DNA from: Lepturacanthus savala | Taxonomy: Eukaryota > Chordata > Actinopteri > Scombriformes > Trichiuridae | Direction: 5' to 3' | DNA length: 64,000 nt | NCBI GenBank assembly: GCA_030544235.1 | Contig: CM060484.1 | Location: forward strand, 21,542,531-21,606,530 | Shown: one piece after another, positions 12,501 to 22,484 of the stretch | How the letters are laid out: each line of letters begins with the position of its first letter | Position numbering within the stretch: position 1 is the first letter of the stretch | Position numbers and translations under genes: made by a program | The notes under the pieces: generated by a model | The model's input: the letters and a program-made list of their open reading frames with translations, nothing else | Told to the model about the DNA's origin: nothing | The model's database searches: none

Positions 12501-14003
12501 GGTCGTTGTCGTGTTGGAAGACCCAGCCACGACCCATCTTCAATGCTCTGACTGAGGGAAGGAGGTTGTTCCCCAAAATCTCACAATACACGGCCCCAGT
12601 CATCCTCTCTTTAATGCAGTGCACTCGTCCTGTCCCATGTGCAGAAAAACATCCCCAAAGCATGATGCTACCACCCCCATGCTTCACAGTAGGGATGGTG
12701 TTCTTCGGATTGTACTCTTCATTCTTCTTCCTCCAAACACGCTTAGTGGAATTATGACCAAAAAGTTCTATTTTGGTCTCATCTGACCACAAAACTTTCT
12801 CCCATGACTCCTCTGTATCATCCAAATGGTCATATGCAAACTTAAGACGGGCCTTGACATGTGCTGATTTAAGCAGGGGAACCTTTCGTGCCATGCATGA
12901 TTTCAAATCATGACGTCTTAGTGTATTACCTACAGTAACCTTGGAAACGTTGGTCCCAGTTCTTTTCAGGTCATTGACCAACTCCTGTCGTGCAGTTCCG
13001 GGCTGATTCCTCACCTTTCTTAGAATCATTGAGACCCCACGAGGTGATATCTTGCATGGGGCTCCACTCCGATTGAGATTCACCGTCATGTTTAGCTTCT
13101 TCCATTTTCTAATGATTGCTCCAACAGTGGACCTTTTTTCACCAAGCTGCTTGGCAATTGCTCCGTAGCCCTTTCCAGCCTTGTGGAGGTGTACAATTTT
13201 CTCTCTTGTGTCATTGGACAGCTCTTTGGTCTTCGCCATGTTACAAGTTAAAGTCTTGCTGATTATATGGGGTGGACAGGTGTCTTTATGCAGCTAACGA
13301 CTTCAAACAGGTGCATCTGATTAAGGATGATACATGGAGTGCAGGTGGACTTCTAATGGGCGGACTAACAGGTCCTTCAGGGTCAGAATTCTAGATGACA
13401 CACAGGTGTTCAAATACTTATTTGCCGCTGTATCACACAAATAAATTGTTAAAAAATCATGCATTGTGATTTCTGGATTTTTCTTTTTAGTTTATCTCTC
13501 TCACAGTGGACATGCACCTACGATGAAAATTTCAGACCCCTCCATGATTTCTAAGTGGGAGAAATAGCAAAATAGCAGGGTGTTCAAATACTTGTTTTCC
13601 CCACTGTATATAAAGAGATGTGGAGTAAATTTCACTAGATTCCTACAGCCTGATTTAATATCTGGTTTCATTTAACAAATATGAAGCTTGAGAAAGACCC
13701 ATTCAATGAAACCCAGAGGTTATATTGGAGTATTATCTGCTTTAATTTTTGTTGTGAACTGAAAATAATTACCTTGTGGACTGTTGGTTGCAACAAGGCA
13801 TTTTGGGAAACGATAGGCATGTTAACCATTTTGTGTGTTTGCAGGTGGAGTACCAGGCTGGTTCTGGAGGCAGGCTCCTCCCTCAGCGCTACATGAACGA
13901 GCTGGATGGCGCCCTGATCCCTGTCATCCACGGAGGCAGTGCCAGCGTCCCACAAGCGGCCATGGACATGGAGTTCATCTTCTACATCACACACACCATC
14001 TAA
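1124..14003 (+). CDS. zfyve16: Endofin/SARA-type FYVE-domain protein, C-terminal 684 residues (14 exons)
   Basis: Early-endosome adaptor that links PI3P membranes to Smad signalling and protein phosphatase 1. Exons by frame and GT-AG sites: 1124-1300, 1392-1528, 1660-1873, 3030-3152, 3224-3379, 3454-3678, 4329-4411, 4970-5074, 9069-9219, 9311-9391, 9631-9793, 10591-10696, 10782-10958, 13845-14003 (TAA stop). All phases join without a stop. The fragment opens with AQALERMMSPTG, the segment just after the FYVE finger, so the finger and N-terminus lie upstream of the window. KRVWFADGILPNGEVAD (about residues 66-82 of the fragment) contains the RVxF-type PP1c-docking motif known in SARA and endofin. 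The remaining roughly 500 residues are the conserved SARA/endofin C-terminal domain (GHTIMNLLADLRNYQYSL, NGALKASSGFIAKSSIVEDG). The phrases SSNEHVISIGA and EDGLMVQIPPETM favour endofin (ZFYVE16) over SARA (ZFYVE9). Family certainty is high; the paralogue choice is moderate. Confidence 0.85.
2416..2785 (-). pseudogene. Inverted, decayed copy of a zfyve16 exon with its flanking introns
   Basis: The reverse complement of 2416-2785 aligns almost end to end with 4093-4460, which contains the zfyve16 exon 4329-4411. Matching landmarks include AAGCTTAATTTTCCTCTTTTC before the exon, GTTGGTTAGT and GTATCGAGAGACAGG inside it, ACACACCATCAT, and AAGAACTGAAGCT in the downstream intron. In the copy the acceptor reads CTTTTCGAG and the donor GT has become GG, so it cannot splice as the original does. 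It sits antisense in the intron between exons 1660-1873 and 3030-3152. It is an inverted segmental duplication, not a retrocopy, because both intron flanks were copied too. Confidence 0.82.
3940..4140 (-). repeat. Dispersed AATCGATTA-type fish repeat, copy 2
   Basis: In reverse complement this aligns with 59810-59900: GAGAAACTGGAACCAGAGAATTT, TTTCTTCTTAAAAATG and ATTGATTATCAAAA landmarks are shared. It ends at TTAGTTGCAGCCC (about 4125-4137). That boundary lies inside the arm shared with the inverted exon copy at 2416-2785, so the element was adjacent to the exon when that segment was duplicated. Confidence 0.55.
6640..7365. mobile_element. hAT-like non-autonomous element inside the L1 remnant
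   Basis: Begins near TTTAGGGCTATTCAATTAG and ends with the widespread fish signature TTTGGCCCGCGG...GAGTTTGAGACCCCT, of the kind seen at ends of hAT elements. Its interior (6735-6840, 6890-6950 and the GTGACCATGTGACCATC stretch near 7050) is, in reverse complement, the same sequence as 42930-43140 in a cnnm4 intron. Target-site duplications could not be fixed by eye. Confidence 0.5.
7380..7975 (-). mobile_element. Candidate solo LTR (minus strand)
   Basis: Read on the minus strand, the segment has a promoter-like GAGGTATAAAGGCACC (around 7890-7905), then a GC-balanced transcribed-looking stretch, then GGGAATAAACAGC (a polyadenylation signal, around 7705). This order, TATA then AATAAA within 200 bp, is that of an LTR (U3-R-U5). 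Composition differs from the surrounding L1 remnant. I did not find convincing TG...CA ends with a target duplication, so the assignment is tentative. Confidence 0.35.
9499..9630 (+). repeat. (TG)n/(TGTTTG)n microsatellite forming a splice-acceptor region
   Basis: A compound TGTGTGTTTG repeat runs from 9499 to about 9625 and ends in TTTGTTTCAG, the acceptor of zfyve16 exon 9631-9793. The usual pyrimidine tract is therefore replaced by an alternating T/G tract. Confidence 0.9.
12001..13606 (-). mobile_element. Complete Tc1-like transposon with long IR/DR ends
   Basis: Both ends begin CAGTGGGGAAAACAAGTATT and are flanked by the TA target (11999-12000 and 13607-13608). The inverted repeats 12001-12204 and 13403-13606 are about 204 bp and differ at only a few positions by eye. 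Each arm carries two direct repeats (AACAAGTATTTGAACACC at the tip, AATAAGTATTTGAACACC at the inner end), the IR/DR layout known from Sleeping Beauty-type elements. A full-length transposase gene sits between the arms. The element lies in the last zfyve16 intron, antisense to the gene. Confidence 0.95.
12217..13239 (-). CDS. Tc1/mariner transposase, intact 340 aa
   Basis: Cut-and-paste DNA transposase that binds the element's inverted repeats and inserts at TA. The frame is open for 340 codons with no frameshift, the usual Tc1 length. Residues about 1-120 form the paired-like DNA-binding region (MAKTKELSNDTREKIVHLH, then GKGYGAIAKQLG and STVGAIIRKWKK helix-turn-helix segments). The DDE catalytic residues are all present: D in LWSDETKIELFG (about residue 151), D in VFQHDNDPKHTA (about 243), and E in SPDLNPIENLWREL, spaced as DD34E. 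The glycine-rich VKHGGGSIMLWGCF box is also intact. The start is the first ATG after the left-arm direct repeat. Nothing in the frame argues against activity, but activity itself cannot be read from sequence. Confidence 0.95.
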   Translation of the reverse strand: MAKTKELSNDTREKIVHLHKAGKGYGAIAKQLGEKRSTVGAIIRKWKKLNMTVNLNRSGAPCKISPRGVSMILRKVRNQPGTARQELVNDLKRTGTNVSKVTVGNTLRRHDLKSCMARKVPLLKSAHVKARLKFAYDHLDDTEESWEKVLWSDETKIELFGHNSTKRVWRKKNEEYNPKNTIPTVKHGGGSIMLWGCFSAHGTGRVHCIKERMTGAVYCEILGNNLLPSVRALKMGRGWVFQHDNDPKHTARKTKDWLRKKHIKVRAWPSQSPDLNPIENLWRELKLRVSQRQPRNLTDLEKICVEEWARIPPAVCANLVKKYRKRLTSVIANKGYCTKY

Positions 14004-14535
14004 AACACACCTTACACTCAGCGTTCAGACGGACATAGAGAAAATCCATGTGATGTCAAGCAGCTGAGCACAGAAGAAGAAGCTGTGGGTCGTAGCAGGA
14101 CACGGCAACAGTCACTAACAGCCTGGAGAACGTTCACACTTGGAACAGAGAGGCCTTTTGGTGGATTTTTGGATATTAAGTGATGTTCTGCAGTGGTACT
14201 GTTGTATGTTTGTGCTTGTTCGTGTTCACCAAAGCTGCTTTAAAACAAGAAGCCAAACACTAAACAAGGATCATGAGAACACGACCAAACGCAGCAGAAC
14301 TCTTCAAACCTTCCTATGCTCGTCCTTCAGGCTCAGTCAGCTCCGACAAACTCAGTGAATGTTTCCGCAGACACTCGACATGTCTAATCTGGATGTATTT
14401 ATTATATATTTCAACATATTGAATGAAACGATGAAATTAGAGCCAGTGTTCAGGACTTCAGAAGCAGATATGGTCAGGTGCTACTATAAATAGCCGCTTC
14501 ACATACGGCCCCTTTTTAAAACACAGCAGGGATGA

Positions 14536-14541
14536 AATAAA
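14536..14541 (+). terminator. Candidate zfyve16 polyadenylation signal
   Basis: Canonical AATAAA about 530 bp after the stop codon, followed by TTGTCATT. Later AATAAA motifs could serve instead, so use of this one is inferred. Confidence 0.4.
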
Positions 14542-17500
14542 TCTCTTGTCATTCAGCTCGTAACGATGCTCATTTCACAGCTGTTTCTGATGAGGCTGCA
14601 CACATTTTTATAGTCTCGTCCTCAGCTTCTCTGAGGTTTACTCTGCTCCTCATTCATCCTGATGAACGTCGTCGTATGTGAGATTTGATCGTTTGCAGAA
14701 TTGATGCCCAGTTTATCATTTGCAGAGTCCGAGACCTTAATACCAAAGGAAAATATATGGAAATAAATCCATCACCAGATATATAAATTTAAATCGTTGA
14801 ATTTTTAGCACAGAGCTTTAAAAGCTCGCCGATGAATTCAACTCTTCATATATTTTTTCAATATTTTCTTTTCACTTTTGATTTTCAGTCTTTACAAATT
14901 TATAATCAAAAATTCAAGACAACACTCTTTATTCACACATATTAACACTCTTAGATTATTGATGCTTGTCCACAGGTATCAAAACTTTTCCTTAAACACT
15001 AAAGAATAATAGTTCATTTTAGAGGTAAAACATTCAGCCATGATTTCAATACAAAACAGTTTTGTATCTAGCGACAGATTTATTTCGAAGTCCAGCCCTG
15101 TTCATAATAAGCATTTGAAAACATAAGATTTAACAGCCTCAATAGTTAACAGCTGCCAGCAACAGAACAAAGAAGAAAATGATACAAATTACCTGAAATG
15201 AAGTAAAAATACTAATGAATGTGTGTGTATATGTGCTTGTGAGGTGAAACTGTGATTGGCTGAGAGATGGTGAAGACAAGCCTGTGATGGATCAGAGATT
15301 CTATAGCAGCCACCTGCTTTTTGCCAACAGCTACAGATCTTGTATGAGCTGCCAAATTAAACCACTAAGATATTTTTTTAAGAAGCTGTGGAACCTCGAG
15401 GTCTCTGGACGATAGTGAAAAGTTTATTTTAACAGATCTCGGCAACATTTAAAATGTAAAATCATTCAGAATAAAGTTTTAACCCTAAAACGAGACTGAA
15501 CACTCGTCACTCGTGAAGCTATACATCGAAACTAACTGAGAAACAATGTCTCAGTCTAACGTAACAATTCTTTTTCTGATTGATACATTTACTAATTAAA
15601 ACATACTTATGGATATTAGATTCCATTTCTGCCAAATCTGAGGCACTACAACTATTAATTTCTGAATCACTACACTAGATTCTTGCTTGAAGCTGATATG
15701 TTGACAGAAACACAGATCCACCAAAATCCACTCAATAAATTCTTTTTTATTATTTTCCAATTGATTCTTTTCCAGTTACATTTTCATATTGAGTTATTTT
15801 CCTGTTTGTTTGTTCCTGTACATATTTCTGTATTTCTTCATCTGTTAGAGTTAAAAGTGATGCCTGCTCATTAACAAACAGGGAAAGAAATACTGAAGTA
15901 AAAAATGCAAACCACTCAATAAATAAAAACTGAAAAGAATGAATTAGGAAGTAAAATCAATGGAAAAAATGAATTTTCTAATAATGGAATTTTTTTCCCT
16001 ATTCATGTGCATATTTATATATTTTTAAATTAACTGCACGCTTATTTTTGTTCATATTTTTTTTATTTCTACTTTTTTTTCCATCATTTGTTTTTGTTTG
16101 TTTCCTCCATATAGATGAGCTTTGTGAATCAATAAGTGAAATGATTTAATGGTATATAACAGTCTCCATGGAAACTGTAACCGCTGTAAAGCTTCCTAAA
16201 GTTTTTCTGCAGCTTTTTTTTTCCCTCCGTGAGGAAAACTTGAAGCTTCAGAGTCAATCTGAAGTTATTTTGTGCAGCCGAGTCCAGACTAGTTTCCTCC
16301 TCAAACACTAATCTTTTCTGGAATTTATATCCAAATATATTAATTCTACATGTTTTCATTTTCATCTCTTTCTTCTACAATGACGCATCGTCATATTTTA
16401 TTATAATTTACTGCTGATGCAGCAGCTGTTGGACTCAGATTGCATCTTCTCATGTTTCATGTCTTCAGCTTTTCAGTTTGAACTTTACGTCACATTTAGT
16501 TTCCACGTGTTTTATTTTGACTATTTTTGAACAGTGTTCAGAGTCATTTGACATTACGCAAGAAGCGTAGGACACTTTTTTTTTTTTTTTTTTTAAACCA
16601 AGTGTTGGATATGAGATGCAAGAAGCCTGGTATAGCTTAGCACGAAATCCACCTGCTGCACCTGTAAAACTCACTAAATTCTTTTAAAGGAGCCTGTTAT
16701 GAAAAAAAAAATCTCATAAAACCATGCGCTTTCCCTCTGATTCCAGTCTTTATGCTAACCTAAGCTAATGTCTCCTTGCTGCAGTTTATTCAGACATGAC
16801 ATCATGAAACTTCTCATCTTACCCGTTGAGAAAGGGGGGGAAAAGTAAATGTACCAACACATGGATTTTAAAAGTGAAACCTCAGTTTTGATGCCCTGAG
16901 CTCAGCTGTCGTCTTCTCAGGTGATTGATTGATTGATTGGAACAGGAACTGTCTGTCAAAGCAGTTTTGTGTTTAATGAATTTTATGCATTGTCATAGCA
17001 GCTTTATTCCCATGAACCTTTTTTTGGCCGTTTAGTGAAGTGAAGATGTTTAAAAATATTTCCTCCTTTTTCTCTCCAGCTTCTCGTTGTATTGTCACGA
17101 ACATTTAAAATGAGAGCAGAACTGCCAAAATCTCCTTGTTCAAGTTGCACTGTAAAAACTGAACAAGGAAAAATATCTTGATTTTGGTAGAATTAGTCCA
17201 ACATTGACGAGCATTATCATAATTTTCTTATTCTGTCAGCAGATAATTTCTTATTTCAAGTGTCTTCATTTTGGTAATTAAAATTTTGTTTTCTTAAAAG
17301 AACGCTGTAATAAAACAGTCAAACTTGCGATTCAAATAGTTTTTAAAAACGTGATAAAGATATATAAGTGAAAGAGCAAAAATAATCTTATGATGACATC
17401 GGATAATTGGACTCAGTTTTGGACTGTGTGTGTGTGTGTCCACATCACCATCCCTGTTTGAGTAGATTCTTCTGTGTGATTCTTTATCTGAGGTCGTTTT

Positions 17501-19475
17501 GGGTCAAATTTCTGTCAGTGCTTCATCTCATCTTCATCCAGCATCTGAGCTTTGTCCAATTGTTCAGAAGATTCACTGTTTGCATAGAGATTGTATCAAA
17601 CCGTTTCTTTTGTTTGTTTTTTTAAATATTGAAGAGTTATTTTTGGAATCATTGGTATAAAAGTTTTAACAAACGGAGTAAGAGTTCATATTTTTGATAA
17701 GAGGAAGTACGCTTCATCCGTTTTGTGTGTCACAGGTTCTCTGAAAGGTGGTAAATAAATAATTCCAGAAATAAACTAATATATCATTGTGTCATCGGGT
17801 GGAAAACCTCTGAACCCAAACTGCTTTAGTTTGAGATGAATGTGTCGCTGAAAGGTGTAAATACAACACCAGCCAACCTCATGTTATTTAAAATTTTATT
17901 ACCAATGGATCACAGGTTGTAAACTTGTTCTGTTGATTCCAGGACGTGGTTCATTGCTCCGTAATAAACACATCAACAAATTCATTGTTTCTTCATGTGA
18001 CTGATTCCACGGGAAACTATAAAACTCCACATCAGAAAGATTTTTTGAGAATTATATAATAGATAATTAGTCTGTTACAGATTAAAATCTCAGCGAGATG
18101 AAGCATTTAGCTTATTTCAAGTTGATATTGATAATGATTTTGGCCAAGAACTTTTTTTTTTAATGTCACTTCATATTTTTGATTTTGTCATAATTTTCTT
18201 TTTTATCTCAGATTTGACTCATCTCATTTATTTGTTAAATAATTTTCAAAAAAATCAAGAAAATAGATAGAGAAGATAATTCCATAAAATCTATTCAGTA
18301 TCAGACTAACTGTACCAGAAACAAGATTTTTTCACATGGTAAAATTTCATTTTTTTCACTGTGCTGTAGTGCAGGAAATAGATTATTAATGTGTAAGTTT
18401 GTCTGCTACTGTTAGCTCATCCTCTTCTGTTTTTACTTTAACGAGGCTGCATCTTTATTAGTCTGCATATTAATTACCGCCCCTGTAAATCTGACACTTG
18501 TTTCTGTCTGTTGACCAGATGTTACAATCGGCTCCATAACAGGAAACCAATAAAACAAAAACAACAGAGGGATGATAGGAAGGAAAAAAAAATAAAAGGA
18601 TCAACATCAAGAACGAGCAGCTAGAGTTTGAAGAATCCTGAGTTTGTTCTATTGTGAAATATCTTAAACTCTGCAGGTGAAAGTGCAGCTGATTGATTTA
18701 GACAAAGTACACAGCACAGTGTACTGACTGCAGTACTGTGTACTCAGTACATCGAGTACAGCACATTCTTTCACGATTTGAACTTTGAATCAACATTGAT
18801 GGAGCTTTGGAAAATGTTTTCATGTTGTAGTTTTAGCAGCAAAGTAAAAATTCTTGATTTTTGACTTCATGACATCAAGTTATTCACATGCAGCATCAGT
18901 GTTTAGCAGCATGTTACTGTTGTAGCTGGTGGAGGTGGTTTAACTACAGTTAGCTGGTTTAGTCCAGTGTTTCCCAAGCTATGGGTCAGGGCCCTCCAAA
19001 GGGTCAGCAGATAAATGTAAATAGATTTGATATGATTAATGGGAGAACTAACTAAGTTCTGAGTCACTAAATGTTTTTCTCTAATCTTTGATTTTTTTGG
19101 TGAAATATTGGATCATTTGAACATTTACTGAACTGAAACCGTGTGAAAACTAAAGGGAAAATCTCTATTTGGTGAAGGTGTTAACAATCATAAGCATAAA
19201 ATGTGAGTTGACCACAAGAAAAGGTTGAAAAAACTGATTTCGTCTTTAACAGATTTCAAAGCTTCTTATACTGTTAATGAGCCAAATCTGCATTTGAAGA
19301 AACTAAGTAAATGGTGGATGACTGTTAAACTCTGAGTTTTACCTGTTCAACAAAGTTGTTGACAATGAGCAAAACAAATGTCGGACAAATCCTTTAATTC
19401 AAGTTTCTAAATTACTATTTTAAAATCAAAAAACACTGATATTGCACCTTTATTCTTAATATGTAAATGTGTGTA

Positions 19476-19478
<3 letters not shown>

Positions 19479-19507
<29 letters not shown>
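19479..19507. repeat. (TG)n microsatellite
   Basis: Uninterrupted TG dinucleotides in the sequence just upstream of the first coding exon of the SEC14-like gene. Confidence 0.9.
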
Positions 19508-19578
19508 GAGGGTGGGGGTGTTACTGTTCTCTCCTCCTGTTTCTGTTTCAGTCCGTCCTTGATCACAGTTCCAGCAAC

Positions 19579-21968
19579 ATGAGTGGACGAGTTGGAGATC
19601 TGAGCGAGAAGCAGAATGAGATTTTAACTGAGGTAAGAAATTAAAAGTGAAATAAAATCAATGTGTTTTGTTTCCTCACACACAGATGTACACTTTGGTG
19701 ACTTCAGTCTGGTTGTTGTTGCTCAGTAACACCGAAACCTGAGTCTTATTATAACATCACATTGTCACAAACCTGCTGCTCTGTATTCTACTTTACTTCA
19801 GGTCTTATGAAATGATTTGATTTTGTCAGCCTTTAGTTTGCATAGTAAATTAAATGCCTTTTGAACAATATTATGTCAATAATTCAAAAACAGATTAAAA
19901 AACAGCTTGTTAAAAAAAGTTGTCCTTTTAAGTAAACATCTGAATGTAAAACTGTTTCCTCTGTTTAAAATGTTTATATTCTGTAACTAAATATTATTAT
20001 AACATAAATAAAGGTGCAGGGTCAACTACATTTTTTTCTTTTTTCCTAGATTAATATTTTAATTGGACTAAAATGGAAAATGGAAAAAAAAATATTCCAG
20101 CTATTTGATTATTTAACAGTTTCAGCTGTTTTATGATGAAACCGCCCTTTTCATTGTCCCAGTGTGTTGATTTAATTTTCTATGACTCTCTGGCTCCAGT
20201 TTCGGGGGCGTATCCAGGACCTGATCCCTGACCTGCCGGCACAGCACGACCACTACCTCCTCCGCTGGCTCCGAGGTAACACTGAAACCCGAAGCATGCA
20301 AAACACACGCGTACAAATCCAAGGACAAAGGTCGTTAATCACAATAACAACGGAACAATTACACCAGATCTCTTTCTGTTATCTGAGCCACAGGTATAAT
20401 GCTGAGCAGAATTATCTTGAATTTTCTTATTCCTCTGACAGATCATCTAGCTTATTTTTTACGTTTTCTTATTTTGGTCTGTTTAATCTTGTCATATGTA
20501 AAAGTTTTCTTTTTGTCTTTTACATCTTGTCAGATGTAAAAGACATAAACATGAGATGCATGTAAAAGAAAGAGAGAAAGCCAAACAATTTATTTAATTT
20601 TAAGAAAATAAGATTACACTGACCGAAATTAAGAAAATAAAACCCTTGAAATAAGCAAAATGCTGATCAGATGATTCCAGATGCTGTTTGGTGATTCCTG
20701 CTTTAGATGTGTTTTTACAGAAAGTGAAAAAAAGAGTGAAACATCCTGTTTTATAATTATTCCTGATAAAAATTAGATTGAAAATAAAAGAGGATCCCCA
20801 AACTGCAATTTGAGAACCACCGATCTAAGGAGCCAATAAACAATGATGTTTTATCGATCTGACAAAAGTCTCTCATCCAAATCCTTGAAAATGACTAAAT
20901 AAACTTTCTTGCTTTCTTTCCTTCCTTCCTTCCTTATCACTCTGAGCCTGTTTTGCTGTTGACTCTGCTAGTTAATGATTATATCATTAGTCTGTGATGT
21001 TTTTTCTCTCTGACATTTAAATTATTCACTCATAAATGACCTCATAAATCAATTTGTTTATTTTATAGAATCAACGTATTTGAATGAATTTATTTTCACT
21101 TGACTGTTTTGTTTGCTACATCTTTTATTAAATAGATTCCAATTCCCTTAGTCTTTTATAGACAAACTCAATAAATTCTACCAAACAAACATGTTCAAGC
21201 AACTTATTCATTCAAAAGTCTAAATAATTTTTAGGTCAAATAACTTAATTTAAACTATTTTAATTCATTTATTTGACTAATTCTCCTTAGAAATAGTTTG
21301 TTATTTCCTTTTTTGTTTGACTGAAGGGTTGATAACATCAACATTTCTATTAAAAATTAGTTTTTACATATTTAAACTTGTAGAGAACCAAGTTTGTGTT
21401 CTGAATTTTAAAAAAGTTGTAAAAAAAAGTATTTTATTTTCTACTATTTAAATTTCATTCACAAAAGAAACTAACAGAAAGAAACAGCTGGATCTGTTGC
21501 TGTAAATAACATAAATATGTTCTGGAAGTTGTGTGTCAAACAGGCTTTGATTGATCAGAAACTCGCTGACTGTGACTCTTCAATATTTGCTGTTGACCTT
21601 GGAACGTTCAGTCATGTCAAAACAGGCAAAGTATTGATCTGCTGTGAAAATCTATAGAATAAATCCTGCTGGTCCGGGAATCATGTTTTTATGAACAGAA
21701 GAATAAATTGTTTGACTTTTTTTATCTCATATTTTTTTTTAGTTTAATCTTGTTTTCTTTTTACTTCAGTTAAGACGAAGAAGAAGAAGAATAAATCTGT
21801 TATGACGTTAAATGTTAAATAATGATCCTGGTGTGAATCTGTGGCTTTTAATAATCTTTAATCAGTTTGGCTGCTCATTCTCATTGGAGTTATTTCTGTT
21901 TTTCAGCCCGAAGCTTCAATGTTCAGAAAGCTGAAGCCATGATCAGGAAGGTAACAGCTGCTGCTCTG

Positions 21969-22044
<76 letters not shown>

Positions 22045-22443
22045 ACACACACACACTTCCTCCCACAGTCCAAAACATGCTGAGGTTAATTGGAGACTAC
22101 CCGTAGGTATGAGTGTGTGAGTGAATGGTGTGTGTGTGCCACACGATTGGCTGGCGACCATCTGGGGTGTATCCCTGCCTCTCGCCGTAACGCGCTGGGA
22201 TAGGCTCCAGCAGACCCCTGCGACCCTAATGAGGAATAAGCGGGTATAGAAAATGACTGAATTATTAACTATTATAACTCATACTTTTTACTAATCATTA
22301 TTAATTATTATTATTATTTATAAATTGTTATTAATCATTATTAATTTTGTATTCATCTCTATATAAAGGAAAATGATTTGGAACAGAAGCAATGAAGCTC
22401 TTTTTTGTATTTTTGTAACTCTTTCACTGTCTGTCTCTCTGTC

Positions 22444-22484
<41 letters not shown>

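Larger units (their letters stand above)
14004..19551 (+). other. zfyve16 3' UTR and intergenic region before the SEC14-like gene
   Basis: AT-rich sequence with no coding exon I can support. Candidate polyadenylation signals for zfyve16 are AATAAA at 14536-14541 and several further AATAAA motifs (near 14762 and 17755). A hAT-type tip (CAGTGTTTCCCAA near 18967) and a (TG)n run (about 19479-19507) are the only recognisable repeats. The start of the SEC14-like transcript was not located; TTTCTGTTTCAG at 19540-19551 looks like the acceptor of a 5' UTR intron. Confidence 0.5.

Noticed and set aside
12383..12757. Plus-strand ORF opposite the Tc1 transposase
   Set aside because: It is the shadow of the intact minus-strand transposase.
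18960..20825. One hAT element spanning 18967 to 20820 because of tip-like words at both places
   Set aside because: The interval contains the first coding exons of the SEC14-like gene, no target duplication was seen, and the tips are too short to pair confidently.
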